From positions 62,001-126,000 of the forward strand of contig NC_012862.1 in NCBI RefSeq assembly GCF_000026945.1: a stretch of DNA of 64,000 nucleotides, given 5' to 3'. Shown here one piece after another: positions 40,035-50,325 of this stretch. Under the pieces are notes generated by a model that had not been told where the DNA came from, made no database searches, and was given only the letters and a program-made list of their open reading frames with translations. A program made the position numbers and the translations under genes. The DNA comes from Candida dubliniensis CD36. Lineage: Eukaryota; Ascomycota; Pichiomycetes; Serinales; Debaryomycetaceae. Each line of letters starts with the position of its first letter. Position 1 is the first letter of the stretch.

Positions 40035-40504
40035 TATATTCTGTATGTGGTGTGATATATATTGATGTTTTTTTTTTTTTTTTCGTTTTCGGATGATTTT
40101 TACTTTCCTTTTTATTTCTCGGTTTAGAACTTTCGCTCGCCTCGTGGTTATTCAAGGAACATAAGCAAACTCCTATTGTTTGAAATTAATAATGTACTAA
40201 GGGACATTTCAACTAGCAACGTTACCATGATAAGCTAATCATAGAATTAATGTTCTCCAGAGAAGTGTTTCCTTGTAATCTTTACAGGTATCTTTATTCC
40301 AAATGTAGAGAAAATGAAAGCCCTTTTCTTTACAATTATACCAGTCATCAAATTCTCGCTTGGAAAGCAAAAAAAATAAATTACAACAAATGAAATCATA
40401 GTCCAGACATACTTCTAGAAACTTTTACAAGAATAAGAAACTCACATAAATACACATTCATTTCAATAACAATACACTGTTTTCCGTATATCTATTGAGT
40501 ATTC
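40035..40504. other. PET191-RAV1 divergent intergenic region
   Basis: These 470 bp serve both promoters. They contain a T17 tract at 40068-40083, next to PET191. No ORF of note. Confidence 0.6.
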
Positions 40505-43500
40505 ATGACTATAACATTTATACCTGGAGAAGTGAACAAAAGCAATTATTCTGTTGCTCATTCGAATTGGAAGAACCACCACATTGTAGCGTATGGTTCT
40601 GGGAACAACTTGATAATTACTGGTGGCACAGTACAGCCAACCAACAAAAACCCCAATCCATTTAATATAGACAAGAGTTTACAAACAATATATTTGGATA
40701 GAGATCCTCTGGCTATTGATATCAATCCCGTAAATGGATACATAATAGTTTCCATAGACACCAAAATACTCGTCTACAAGCCAATGAATGAATACATGAA
40801 AATACCTAAATGGCAACTGAGTATTGAAATTGACGTCAATGGGTCTACAATAAATTGTATTAAATGGGCATCAGAGGAAAACGAGATTGTTGTAGGAACA
40901 GATTCGGGATTATACTTGTTTTATTTGTATGAAGAATATGGGGAATTGAAATATAGAAAACGATGGGAAACAATCCAAGTTAGCCCTGTGACTGACATAA
41001 TAGTCACACCCAATTCAAAAATGATAATGACGAAAAGTGGGTCCTTCGATAGGCTAATTAAAGTCTGGACAAGAATTAGCTATGGTGATGAAAACACTTT
41101 GTTTGAAGTTACCTATTTACCACACCCACGGGGCACATTTGTGATGGATTATCATTTGAAAAAACAAATCACTGAAGACAAAAAGAAGGAGCTTGATGCA
41201 TCAATGGCCAATATTAAAAATATTAGAGACTATATAAATAATACAATAGACGAAGCTGAAGTTATCTATTCGTTTTGTTCAGACTACAAGTTTAGAGTGT
41301 GGGCTTCATGTGAACAAAGTGGTCATAATCAGATAAACAATTGGGCCACCCTTGATTTAAATGGAGTTTTCCTGAAGATCACTACAGTTATTGTGATAGA
41401 GAATTATCATTTACGTGAAACGTTGATTCCTGCTTTGAAGAACAGTGATTGCACGTTATTCAACGGGTTAGATGTTAATGATTTGGATTTATTGTTTGTC
41501 GTATCAGATACTACAGAAGTAAAGATTTATGCCATCACAAATGTGTCACAGTGCCCACCGACCAAGATTTGTTTTACACCAATATCAGGGAGTTACCGTT
41601 TTGGAAAAAATGAATATCCATTGATCCACATTCAAGCGAAAACAGAGGAAATATCAACCAGCTATATTGAATCAGAAGAGTTTATTACCACTGTATTGAA
41701 ACCATTATTGGTGAAAGGGGTTTGTATATTAAATGAAAGAGTACCCTATCTTACATTTTTACTACATGATAGAGTTAAGAACACATTGAGGTTCAATATC
41801 ATGAATATTGCAAGGCTAGCACGTGACGCGAAATTTGAGTCTGTATTGATAAATAAATACCAGGGCCACACCAAGTCAATTAGAAAATTGGTCAAGTCAA
41901 ACTCGTCATTCTCGCAAAACAATGTATTGCTATCAATTCTGAACTTCCCTCAACATAATTATATTTGGGAACCAATGTTGCTCCAAACCAATACCATGTC
42001 AGTAACTAAAAGATTCCAGATAAATGTGGAGTCAGGTATATTGAATGCTGTAATAATCAATGATGTAGAGCCACCAGTAGATTGGAAACGAAGACACATT
42101 GTTATTACCGCAGGCAGGAATAGCGAAGTTAGTGTTTGGGATTGTAATGGATCAACTAATGATGATCAACCGGCAGATTTAATTACCGAGATCAAAACTG
42201 GCGTTGAAAAAGAGCCATTGGTATTTGTTTTAACTGAGTACCCTGATAACACACAGATACAAAGGAGGTATTGTATTGTGGCATTATATGCCCACGATCA
42301 AATCAAATCTTGGAAGCTTTCTTTGCAATATGAACAGAATAAGATAACTGATATATTATTCGATGAAGAAAACATAGCATCACTTCCTCAGGAGGAAGAG
42401 ATTTATCAAGCAACTGCTGTGGATGCGTTTGTATCCGAGGCAAACAAAAGTTTGATTGCGGTAATTTCCAAAAATGGATTATTGAGGAGCTATTCATTGG
42501 ATTTTGGCAAGTCTATTAAATGGGAAAAAGTTAGTGAACTCGAAACAAATGTTTCAGCTGCTAGCAAGATTCATGGTTCAACTGTTATTAACAAATTTGC
42601 TGTGGTGGATTCCACTGGTTATAAATTGTCAATATGGGATGTCGTGCAAGGGGTGTTAGAATATGAAGAGACTTTCCCGGAATCAAATGGGCCGGTTACG
42701 GATTTAGACTGGACATTTCTTAGTGCATCAAAGATGAAACTGACCTCTAATGCTCTTTTATCTGTTGGATTTAGTCGTTTTGTGTTATTGTACACTCAGT
42801 TACGTTACGATTATACTAATAAAATCCCCGCCTATGCGATATTGAAGAAAATTGACATTTCAGATTATACATCACACGAGATTGGCGACCTGATCTGGCT
42901 AGATGGAGGTTACTTGATCATTGGAGCTGGTAATCAATTTTTCATTGATGATAGATGGGTGAAATTAGGGTCCAGTGCGATTGACAGTACCATACGTCAA
43001 TTGATGAGTGGATACACAAATGATGATGAAGAAATGGTGTTTGATATTTCTTATTTAGTTAGAGTGCTTAATGGTCCATTACCAATCTTCCATCCACAAT
43101 TTGTTATACAAGCTTTGTTTATTATGCAGTTTACCGCGGTCAAGAAAATTCTTGTACAATTGTTTCAAGTGATTCGAAGAGGAGATATTATCACGTGGGA
43201 TTTGAACACCGATGTTGAGAATATGTTTCGTAATGATGAAATATATCAACCTAAACGAAGAATGTCATTAACATTGGATACATTCACCGAGTTTAACAAC
43301 GAGGTGGCTGATTTATTGATTGAAAGACTTATGAAGATCTCTTTACCTTTGTTGACTCGACACCAACAATCGACTTTGATATCCACAATATCTATAGTTA
43401 AAGATTTTACCAAAGATATGTTGGTAGAATTGGATCCCAATGGAATTAGATATTTAATTCTGTTGAAATTATCCAGTACTGCAACAGCTACATCAACTAC

Positions 43501-44209
43501 TTCGGCCACTACAAAGAAACGGTTAGCTCAAATTCAATGGGCCATGATGTGTAAGACTCCTGACATTTTACTAGAACATGTTATTAAGCATTATGGAGGC
43601 AAAATTAAATGGAAGGAAATGAAGGATAGTGGTATGCCATTCTGGGTAGAACGAAGTTCATTTATTAAACTATTTGAAAAAATGGCGGCTTTAGAATTCA
43701 AGGATGCACCATTGGGTAGAATTTGTTTATATTATCTTCTGTTGAAGAAAAAAGATATTTTGATTCGATTAATCAAACATAAAGATGATAAAGAAAAGAA
43801 TAAGATTATTGGCTTTATGCAAAAAGACTTTACGCAAGCTTCAAATAGATCTTCAGCTTTGAAAAATGCTTATGTTTTATTAGGATTGCATCGATATTTG
43901 GATGCGGCATATTTTTTCTTGTTGGCTGATGCTGCTAAAGATTGTTGTAGGATACTTGCAGATAAAGTTGATCCTGACCTTGCAGTTGCTGTTGCCAAAG
44001 TATATGGGGTTGAAGATATAGCCGATAATCAGTTGCTGATTTCAAACATGGAGTATTTACACGATCCAATTCTTTTGTTGAACAGTGAAAGTTTTTACAA
44101 ATCAGGGTTATCAGAGACCCTTATTAGAATTTGTATGATTTACACAAGAATGGGGTGTGATTATATTGCATTGGAATTATTGAAAAACTGGAAGTTTTCT
44201 GATAAGTAG
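40505..44209 (+). CDS. RAV1: Rav1, RAVE complex subunit
   Basis: Rav1 is the scaffold of RAVE (with Rav2 and Skp1), which reassembles the V1 and Vo sectors of the vacuolar proton pump after glucose signals. The 1234 aa match the family (about 1350 in yeast). Two WD40-like propellers fill roughly residues 1-800 (for example VNGSTINCIKWASEENEIVVG near 115 and VTAGRNSEVSVWDC near 535). The helical Rave1_C domain then covers about 830-1225, with the conserved text IQWAMMCKTPDILLEHVIK, WVERSSFIKLFEKMAALEF, and LGLHRYLDAAYFFLLADAAKD. A CTG in DRDP-L-AID should be Ser. Confidence 0.95.
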   Translation: MTITFIPGEVNKSNYSVAHSNWKNHHIVAYGSGNNLIITGGTVQPTNKNPNPFNIDKSLQTIYLDRDPLAIDINPVNGYIIVSIDTKILVYKPMNEYMKIPKWQLSIEIDVNGSTINCIKWASEENEIVVGTDSGLYLFYLYEEYGELKYRKRWETIQVSPVTDIIVTPNSKMIMTKSGSFDRLIKVWTRISYGDENTLFEVTYLPHPRGTFVMDYHLKKQITEDKKKELDASMANIKNIRDYINNTIDEAEVIYSFCSDYKFRVWASCEQSGHNQINNWATLDLNGVFLKITTVIVIENYHLRETLIPALKNSDCTLFNGLDVNDLDLLFVVSDTTEVKIYAITNVSQCPPTKICFTPISGSYRFGKNEYPLIHIQAKTEEISTSYIESEEFITTVLKPLLVKGVCILNERVPYLTFLLHDRVKNTLRFNIMNIARLARDAKFESVLINKYQGHTKSIRKLVKSNSSFSQNNVLLSILNFPQHNYIWEPMLLQTNTMSVTKRFQINVESGILNAVIINDVEPPVDWKRRHIVITAGRNSEVSVWDCNGSTNDDQPADLITEIKTGVEKEPLVFVLTEYPDNTQIQRRYCIVALYAHDQIKSWKLSLQYEQNKITDILFDEENIASLPQEEEIYQATAVDAFVSEANKSLIAVISKNGLLRSYSLDFGKSIKWEKVSELETNVSAASKIHGSTVINKFAVVDSTGYKLSIWDVVQGVLEYEETFPESNGPVTDLDWTFLSASKMKLTSNALLSVGFSRFVLLYTQLRYDYTNKIPAYAILKKIDISDYTSHEIGDLIWLDGGYLIIGAGNQFFIDDRWVKLGSSAIDSTIRQLMSGYTNDDEEMVFDISYLVRVLNGPLPIFHPQFVIQALFIMQFTAVKKILVQLFQVIRRGDIITWDLNTDVENMFRNDEIYQPKRRMSLTLDTFTEFNNEVADLLIERLMKISLPLLTRHQQSTLISTISIVKDFTKDMLVELDPNGIRYLILLKLSSTATATSTTSATTKKRLAQIQWAMMCKTPDILLEHVIKHYGGKIKWKEMKDSGMPFWVERSSFIKLFEKMAALEFKDAPLGRICLYYLLLKKKDILIRLIKHKDDKEKNKIIGFMQKDFTQASNRSSALKNAYVLLGLHRYLDAAYFFLLADAAKDCCRILADKVDPDLAVAVAKVYGVEDIADNQLLISNMEYLHDPILLLNSESFYKSGLSETLIRICMIYTRMGCDYIALELLKNWKFSDK

Positions 44210-44947
44210 GTTCTGTTGGTATGCACTTCAGTTTATGTGTTGAAATCAATAATGTATAATATCCAGTTCAACAAACAATATTGCAATTCACTATAATTGT
44301 TTCCCGGAGGTTTCAAATTGAGGAGAAAACTTTACGTTGCGACTACTCCGAAATCCATTGTTGGTATAAACGATTGCGAGGGGAAGCAACATATAGTGTA
44401 ATGAACGATCATTGTATTATCAAGACCCTAAGAATTAAGTACCCCAACAGAATAGATAAAGATTTTTTTTTTTTTTTTAATGTTGGGACAATTGTTTATC
44501 AAGTTAAACCTCCATAAGTTCCAACAAGAATTGTATTAAAATATTTTAGTATTTGGTTTATAGGTTTTCTACTAGACTCCGATTCCCGGCCCAATGGTTG
44601 TTGTTGTTGTTGTTGTTGTGGCTCATAATTGAATTGTATAATTATATTCATATTATTTACGCATTTACACTACCATTTATGTAGATTGCTGCAATAATTC
44701 ATTGACTGCATAAAACTAGAATTGGCCACAGAGGAAGAAGAGGAGGAAGACCAACAACATCAGAATGCAAAAAAAAATTCAACAAACAAAAGAAATCAGA
44801 AAAACGATTTCCAACTACGACAAGGCTTATAACGATTAATTTTATTTTTTTTTTTACTTCTTCTTCTTCTTTCTTATATTAAGCTCTTTCTTTCCTTGCC
44901 TTTCCTTTCCTTTCTTTTACATATATACATTTATCCTTTACAATATA
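44210..44947. other. RAV1-decarboxylase intergenic region
   Basis: These 738 bp contain seven GTT units (44597-44617), T tracts at 44465-44478 and about 44845-44855, and a C/T-rich leader (about 44857-44915, with CTTTC repeats) before the ATG at 44948. The frame at 44281-44517 begins with TTG and is not supported as a gene. Confidence 0.55.
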
Positions 44948-46432
44948 ATGACAATTGAATCAAATTTAGAAACCAATAGATCTGAAGAATTAGACAATTT
45001 ATTGACCAAATTAAAACCTCGGTTACTTGCCTATATTGATGAAGCAGACCCTAAATCATCCAATTATAAACCGGAATCCTTAGGTACTTTCCATGAACCA
45101 AAATTTTTAAAACAACAATTTATTGATCCAGATAATGATTTAGATACACCATGCACTGAAGAAGAATTATTTGAAACTATTGATAAGGTCTTGAAATTTT
45201 CAGTAAATACTTGGAATCCAGGTTTTTTAGACAAATTATATGCGTCAAATAATCCTATTGGGGTAATTTCTGATATATTATTGAGTATTTTAAATACCAA
45301 TTCTCATGTTTATACTGTTTCACCAGTTTTATCAGTGCTTGAGAATTATATTGGTAAAAAATATGCTCAATTATTTTTCCATAATGAAACTTGTGGAGGT
45401 TTAACTTTTAGTGGTGGTTCTTGGTCCAATATCACCAGTTTACAAATTGCCAGATCTTTAAAATACCCTGATACTAAAGTCAAAGGGAATGGTGATTACA
45501 AGTTTGCATTATATACCAGTAAACATTGTCATTATTCTGTTGAAAAAGGAGCTATTTTATTGGGGTTAGGATCAGAAAATGTATTTAAAGTTGATGTTGA
45601 TGAAAATGGGGTAATGGATGTTAATTCTTTGAAACAAGTTATTGAAAGAACCAAGAAAGAAGGATATACCCCATTATATATAAATGCCACTGCCGGTACT
45701 ACTGTATTTGGGTCTTATGATCCGTTCTTGGAAATTAGTAAAGTTGCTAAAGAACATAATATCCATTTCCATATCGATGGGTCTTGGGGTGGCAATGTTA
45801 TTTTTTCACCAAAATATAGAAACAGATTAGCTGGAAGTGAATATGCTGATTCCATTACTGTTAATCCACATAAAATGTTGGGGATTCCAAATACTTGTTC
45901 GTTTTTGTTATTACCTCAAGTGGCTAATTTCCAAACCGCCATGTCATTGAAAGCTCCATATTTGTTTCATGGACGTGAACTGGGTTCTGATGAAAATTAT
46001 GATCTTGCTGATGGTACCATGGGGTGTGGTAGAAGAAGTGATGCTTTCAAGTTTTATTTGGGTTGGTTATATTATGGTGAGCAAGGCTTTGCCAAACGTG
46101 TTGAGCATGCTTATTCTATTATGGAATATTTTGTTCAATCAATTGAATCAAATCCAAATTTTGAAATTGTTGGTCCTCAATCACCACAATGTCTTCAGGT
46201 TTGTTTTTATTATCATCCTACAACAGTGAACAAATCAAATACGGAAATAACAAGATATGTCTCGAGAGAATTGCACAAATTAGGGAAATATTTAGTTGAT
46301 TTTAGTCCTAACCCTGTTGACGATACTCAAGGTGAATTTTTCCGGGTGGTGTTCAATTCTCCTATTTTGAGTGATAAAATTGTTGACGAGTTGATTGCCT
46401 CAATAATCAGTGTTGGCAGAGAATTAGAGTAA
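44948..46432 (+). CDS. PLP-dependent group II amino-acid decarboxylase (GAD/CSAD-like)
   Basis: The 494-aa enzyme belongs to the pyridoxal-phosphate decarboxylase family (fold type I). It has the expected stacking His H195 (SKHCHYSVEK), the PLP-nitrogen Asp D277 (FHIDGSWGG), and the Schiff-base Lys K309 (TVNPHKMLG). The text NPGFLDKLYA, GGLTFSGGSWSN, TAGTTVFGSYDPF and CGRRSDAFKFYLGW resembles animal glutamate and cysteine-sulfinate decarboxylases, which are also about 490-590 aa, more than the bacterial-type GAD (Gad1) of yeast. The products could be GABA, hypotaurine or beta-alanine; sequence alone does not decide. There is no signal peptide, so it is probably cytosolic. It lies 2.1 kb upstream of NGT1. 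Confidence 0.85.
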   Translation: MTIESNLETNRSEELDNLLTKLKPRLLAYIDEADPKSSNYKPESLGTFHEPKFLKQQFIDPDNDLDTPCTEEELFETIDKVLKFSVNTWNPGFLDKLYASNNPIGVISDILLSILNTNSHVYTVSPVLSVLENYIGKKYAQLFFHNETCGGLTFSGGSWSNITSLQIARSLKYPDTKVKGNGDYKFALYTSKHCHYSVEKGAILLGLGSENVFKVDVDENGVMDVNSLKQVIERTKKEGYTPLYINATAGTTVFGSYDPFLEISKVAKEHNIHFHIDGSWGGNVIFSPKYRNRLAGSEYADSITVNPHKMLGIPNTCSFLLLPQVANFQTAMSLKAPYLFHGRELGSDENYDLADGTMGCGRRSDAFKFYLGWLYYGEQGFAKRVEHAYSIMEYFVQSIESNPNFEIVGPQSPQCLQVCFYYHPTTVNKSNTEITRYVSRELHKLGKYLVDFSPNPVDDTQGEFFRVVFNSPILSDKIVDELIASIISVGRELE

Positions 46433-48533
46433 ACAAGGAGGTGATATCTGCAAAGAAAAAAAAAAGCTTATCAATATATATTCTATAAATCATGATTGTG
46501 ATATAATGTAGTTTGTTATCTCTATTGAGACTCAAAAGTATTTATCAATACTCGCTTATCTGTGGTTTACTGTTATCATTTGACAAATGTAGTTGAAGAT
46601 ACACCAGAATCATGATTATGTAATTGACCCCAATGAGGAATTTTTTTTCCACTCCAAAAAAAAAAAAGAAACCAATATTCATTTCATGTTGCATTTAATA
46701 AGATATGATGTAACATGATTTTTTTTCATTACAAAAAGGATAACTTGGTTGCAATTCGAATACAATATAATTTATAATTGCAACCATTCTTGTTTTACCC
46801 CAGATTTGTGTATGATTCTTCCCCACAGAATCTAACGAATTCTTTAATACAATCCCACTGGGAACAACAATACTCTCAAGATCTCAAACTTTAAATGGTG
46901 TGGGGAACTCATAAGCTGGAAATGAAGATTTGTATCGGTGAATTATCCGAAGTAACCTTTTATTGTTTTGTGGTTAAAGCCCAATTCAATTTCGTAATTG
47001 TTGATTGATATCAACGGGTTGTCATTTTCAACTGATATAGTACATAGCTTATCAGGAGGAAACACATCTTCAAGGTTTGCTATATGATGTGTTTTGGTGT
47101 CGTTCTTTTGTTAAAGTTTTGAATTGCTCAACAACTGTTTTGAATATTGTCTGCGGTTTAGCTATATTCAAGAAAGGTATCTAATACTTATCATCTTAGA
47201 TATAAGTTATTTCAAACCTACCGATTCAACTAGATTCTCTCACACACAAAACTACTCTTGAAAAGCCTTACGCACGGCTTTGTAAAGCAACAGAAACAAA
47301 TGTCTAAGGCGTTTTGTTACCAGATTCGATAAACTTTGTCGAATGATCTTGGGAGTCTTGTATTTAATGGCGTTATAAAGTACATGTTTTATTTTTGACA
47401 ATAGCTAGTAAACAATATCTTTCGGCAGTTTAACTCAATTAAAGACTGATATCCACAAAACATTATATTGTAGCTACGGGGAAAGAATTAAACCATCCCT
47501 CAACCAAGCAACAGTAGTAGAAGAGGAGCATAAAAAATGGGCAAAATGAAAAAAAAAAAAAAAAAAAAGGTTTTGTTGTAGTGATGGGTTCAATCTATAT
47601 ACAGGAAATGTAACATGGTAACATTCAACGAATTTTTTGGATTTAATTTAGATAAGTTTCTTCCTACAAGAATCGATTGTTTTACATAAGCCACCCCCCT
47701 TCTCCGTGATAAAGACTTTGTATAACTGTAATATGAACTGAAACACCCTAGCTTCTTTTTGACATTACCATTCTGGGTTTATTCAGCAATGGTTTATCAA
47801 GAGCAAGAGTTTGACATTGACAGGAAGGAAGAGGGGGAGACGCAGAATCTTGTTCGTCGGAAAAACATGAAACGAAATTATTCCCTTTTTGAAGCAAGGA
47901 AAAAATTTTATTGGAGGTTACTATAAAAGTGGAGACTGCAATGCGGCTATCTATTGTTGGCGTTATTATTTACTTTTCTCTCTATACCCACACGATGAAC
48001 CGTATCAACAATTCTACGTTAACACAGAAAAGAAGCTCATAAAATTCTTTCTTCTAGTATAATCTCAAATCTATAAAGATTACAGTATTTGGTGTCATAT
48101 GGATTTCTTGGTTCCCACTTCTTTTTTTTTTTCTGGTTTCATGTTCCATTTTTAATTATAAAATACTACCCACATACAATTTGAATTAGTCTATTCTATT
48201 TTTGCCCAAAAGATACTTGATTGAATTACTTCCAGTAATAAAACTCAAAACTATTTCCATTGTTTAATCTAATCAACGTCACTCGTTAACTATTAAAGTT
48301 TTGGTTATTTCTTTGTATTTAGATTGGAAAGCTTCAAAGATAAAGTGGAGATACAAACAATTCAAAAAAAACTATATCAAAACCAAAGATTTACGGCATT
48401 CAAACGACCCTTGCTTTGTATCTATAAATTCTAATCAATATACCTGGATATTATAAAATTTATGGAATAATTGCTTCTTTCATTTTTTAGAAAAAGAATA
48501 AAAATTTCACTTTAACCCAACTAGCAAGCCAAT
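46433..48533. other. 2.1-kb region upstream of NGT1, no ORF
   Basis: No frame of 60 codons or more exists on either strand, which is unusual even for AT-rich DNA here. Landmarks are an A21 run at 47548-47568, A/T tracts near 46448, 46660 and 48122, and a TATAAAAT near 48454. The region is presumably the long, inducible upstream region of NGT1. It could also hold an unannotated noncoding RNA; I saw no tRNA boxes or clear snoRNA boxes. Confidence 0.5.
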
Positions 48534-50063
48534 ATGGAGAAAGATCAAACCAAAATGGATATCAATTCCAATTCTAGTTTAAGTAACAAAGATTTAGAAG
48601 TTCAACCAGAACATTTAGAATTAAAACATCATACAAGTGCAGAAATTGAAGCTAGTGGTAATTGGTGTGACAAACAAATCAATATTTTGGGAGCCAAATT
48701 TCGGTTCTCCAGTGCTATGTGTCAAATAGTATTACTTGCCTTTGTGGTGTTTTTGACTCCAGGTATGTTCAATGCTCTTTCTGGGATTGGTGCAGCTATT
48801 AGTGATAAAAAAACAGCTGATCTCGCTAATACAGCATTATATGTGACATTTTCAACTGTTGGGTTTTTCGCTGGTACTATTTGTAATGTTATTGGTGTCA
48901 AAATGTCTTTGGTGTTTGGTGGGTTTGGGTATGCAATTTATGCTGGATCTTTGTTATCGTTTAATCATAATGAAAACAAAGGATTTGTTATATTTGCCGG
49001 GGCCTTTTTAGGGTTTTGTGCCTCTCTTTTATGGGCTGCTCAAGGAACTATTATCATGTCATATCCAACTGAACAAACCAAAGGAAGAGCCATTATGGTA
49101 TTTTGGGTTATTTTCAATTTGGGAGCTGTCATTGGTTCAATTATCCCCTTGGCGGAAAACATGCACAACCAAGGTTCATCTGCCAGTGATGGAACCTTTA
49201 TTGCCTTTATTATTTTGATGATTTGTGGATCAGTGTTGGCTAATTTCATGTTACCAATTTCTAAAGTTTGGAAATCAGATGGTACTAGAGTAATGACCAA
49301 AACTCACCCTTATTGGAAAGACGAATTGATTGGATTGGGTAGAACATTAATCAAAGAACCAAAAATCTTGTTAATGTTCCCCATGTTTTTTGCATCAAAT
49401 TGGTTCTATACCTATCAATTCAATAATGTCAACTATGGTCGTTTCAATTTAAGAACAAGATCGTTAAATTCATTATTATATTGGTTAGCACAAATGGTTG
49501 GTGCCATTGTATTGGGTTATATTCTTGATTTCAAGAAATTTAGACGTTCAACTCGTGCCAAAATTGGTTGGGCTATATTATTCGTCACTAGTTTAGCCAT
49601 TTGGGGTGGAGGTTTGAAATTTCAAATGAGTTTCACTCGTGAAGAAGTTGAATCAAAGCCACCAAAAATCTCACAATTGGATTTCAAAGATGGTGCTTAT
49701 ATTGGTCCAATGTTCCTTTATATATTTTATGGTGTATTCGATGCTATTTTCCAAACTTATACAATTTGGGTATTAGGAGCAATGTCCAACAATCCAAAAA
49801 AGACTGCTCTTTACGCTGGGTTTTACAAAGGGATTCAATCTGCTGGGGCAGCTATTGCTTGGAGGTTGGATTCCCTTGAAGTTCCATATATAAACTTGTT
49901 TGCATCTTCATGGGGATTAGTACAAGGCTCTTTGGTTTTGGCAATTCCATTAATATTTTTTATGATTAAAGACCACACGGCTTTGGAAGACGATAATATG
50001 GGAGATGTGGTTGATGATGCAGAGTTAGATGTTGTCAAATCCACAACAGTACATATTGAGTAA
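48534..50063 (+). CDS. NGT1: N-acetylglucosamine transporter (UNC-93-like MFS)
   Basis: The 509-aa protein has a polar N-terminus (1-60) and twelve hydrophobic segments (about 61-80, 100-122, 125-142, 150-172, 185-206, 220-241, 276-294, 312-331, 342-360, 388-412, 425-444, 456-477), followed by an acidic tail. The text GCDK-like NWCDKQINILGAKFR, FLTPGMFNALSGIGAA and LLWAAQGTIIMSYPTE is typical of fungal UNC-93/DUF895 major-facilitator proteins. C. albicans Ngt1 is such a protein and imports GlcNAc into the cell, where the sugar is also a hyphal signal. I assign NGT1 by family and by its place next to RSE1 and FKH2, as I recall that locus; the substrate cannot be read from sequence. Confidence 0.82.
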   Translation: MEKDQTKMDINSNSSLSNKDLEVQPEHLELKHHTSAEIEASGNWCDKQINILGAKFRFSSAMCQIVLLAFVVFLTPGMFNALSGIGAAISDKKTADLANTALYVTFSTVGFFAGTICNVIGVKMSLVFGGFGYAIYAGSLLSFNHNENKGFVIFAGAFLGFCASLLWAAQGTIIMSYPTEQTKGRAIMVFWVIFNLGAVIGSIIPLAENMHNQGSSASDGTFIAFIILMICGSVLANFMLPISKVWKSDGTRVMTKTHPYWKDELIGLGRTLIKEPKILLMFPMFFASNWFYTYQFNNVNYGRFNLRTRSLNSLLYWLAQMVGAIVLGYILDFKKFRRSTRAKIGWAILFVTSLAIWGGGLKFQMSFTREEVESKPPKISQLDFKDGAYIGPMFLYIFYGVFDAIFQTYTIWVLGAMSNNPKKTALYAGFYKGIQSAGAAIAWRLDSLEVPYINLFASSWGLVQGSLVLAIPLIFFMIKDHTALEDDNMGDVVDDAELDVVKSTTVHIE

Positions 50064-50325
50064 TGATATATAATGTTTATAATATAGTAGAATTTACAGA
50101 TTTATTTTCCTGCTCTTCAACATACTCAGCAAAAGAAGACAATTGGTCCGTCCTGTTCAAACGATGTTGGTAATGTTTTAGATGTGTTTGTGTTATTGTC
50201 TCTAAACCAGTGCTGAAGATGATGAGCGTGAGATGGAAATAATTTCGAAGGAAGAAAAAAAAAAAAAAAATACCACTACTAACTAAATGTAGACCACTTT
50301 TTTTCTACAAAACAGACACATTATA

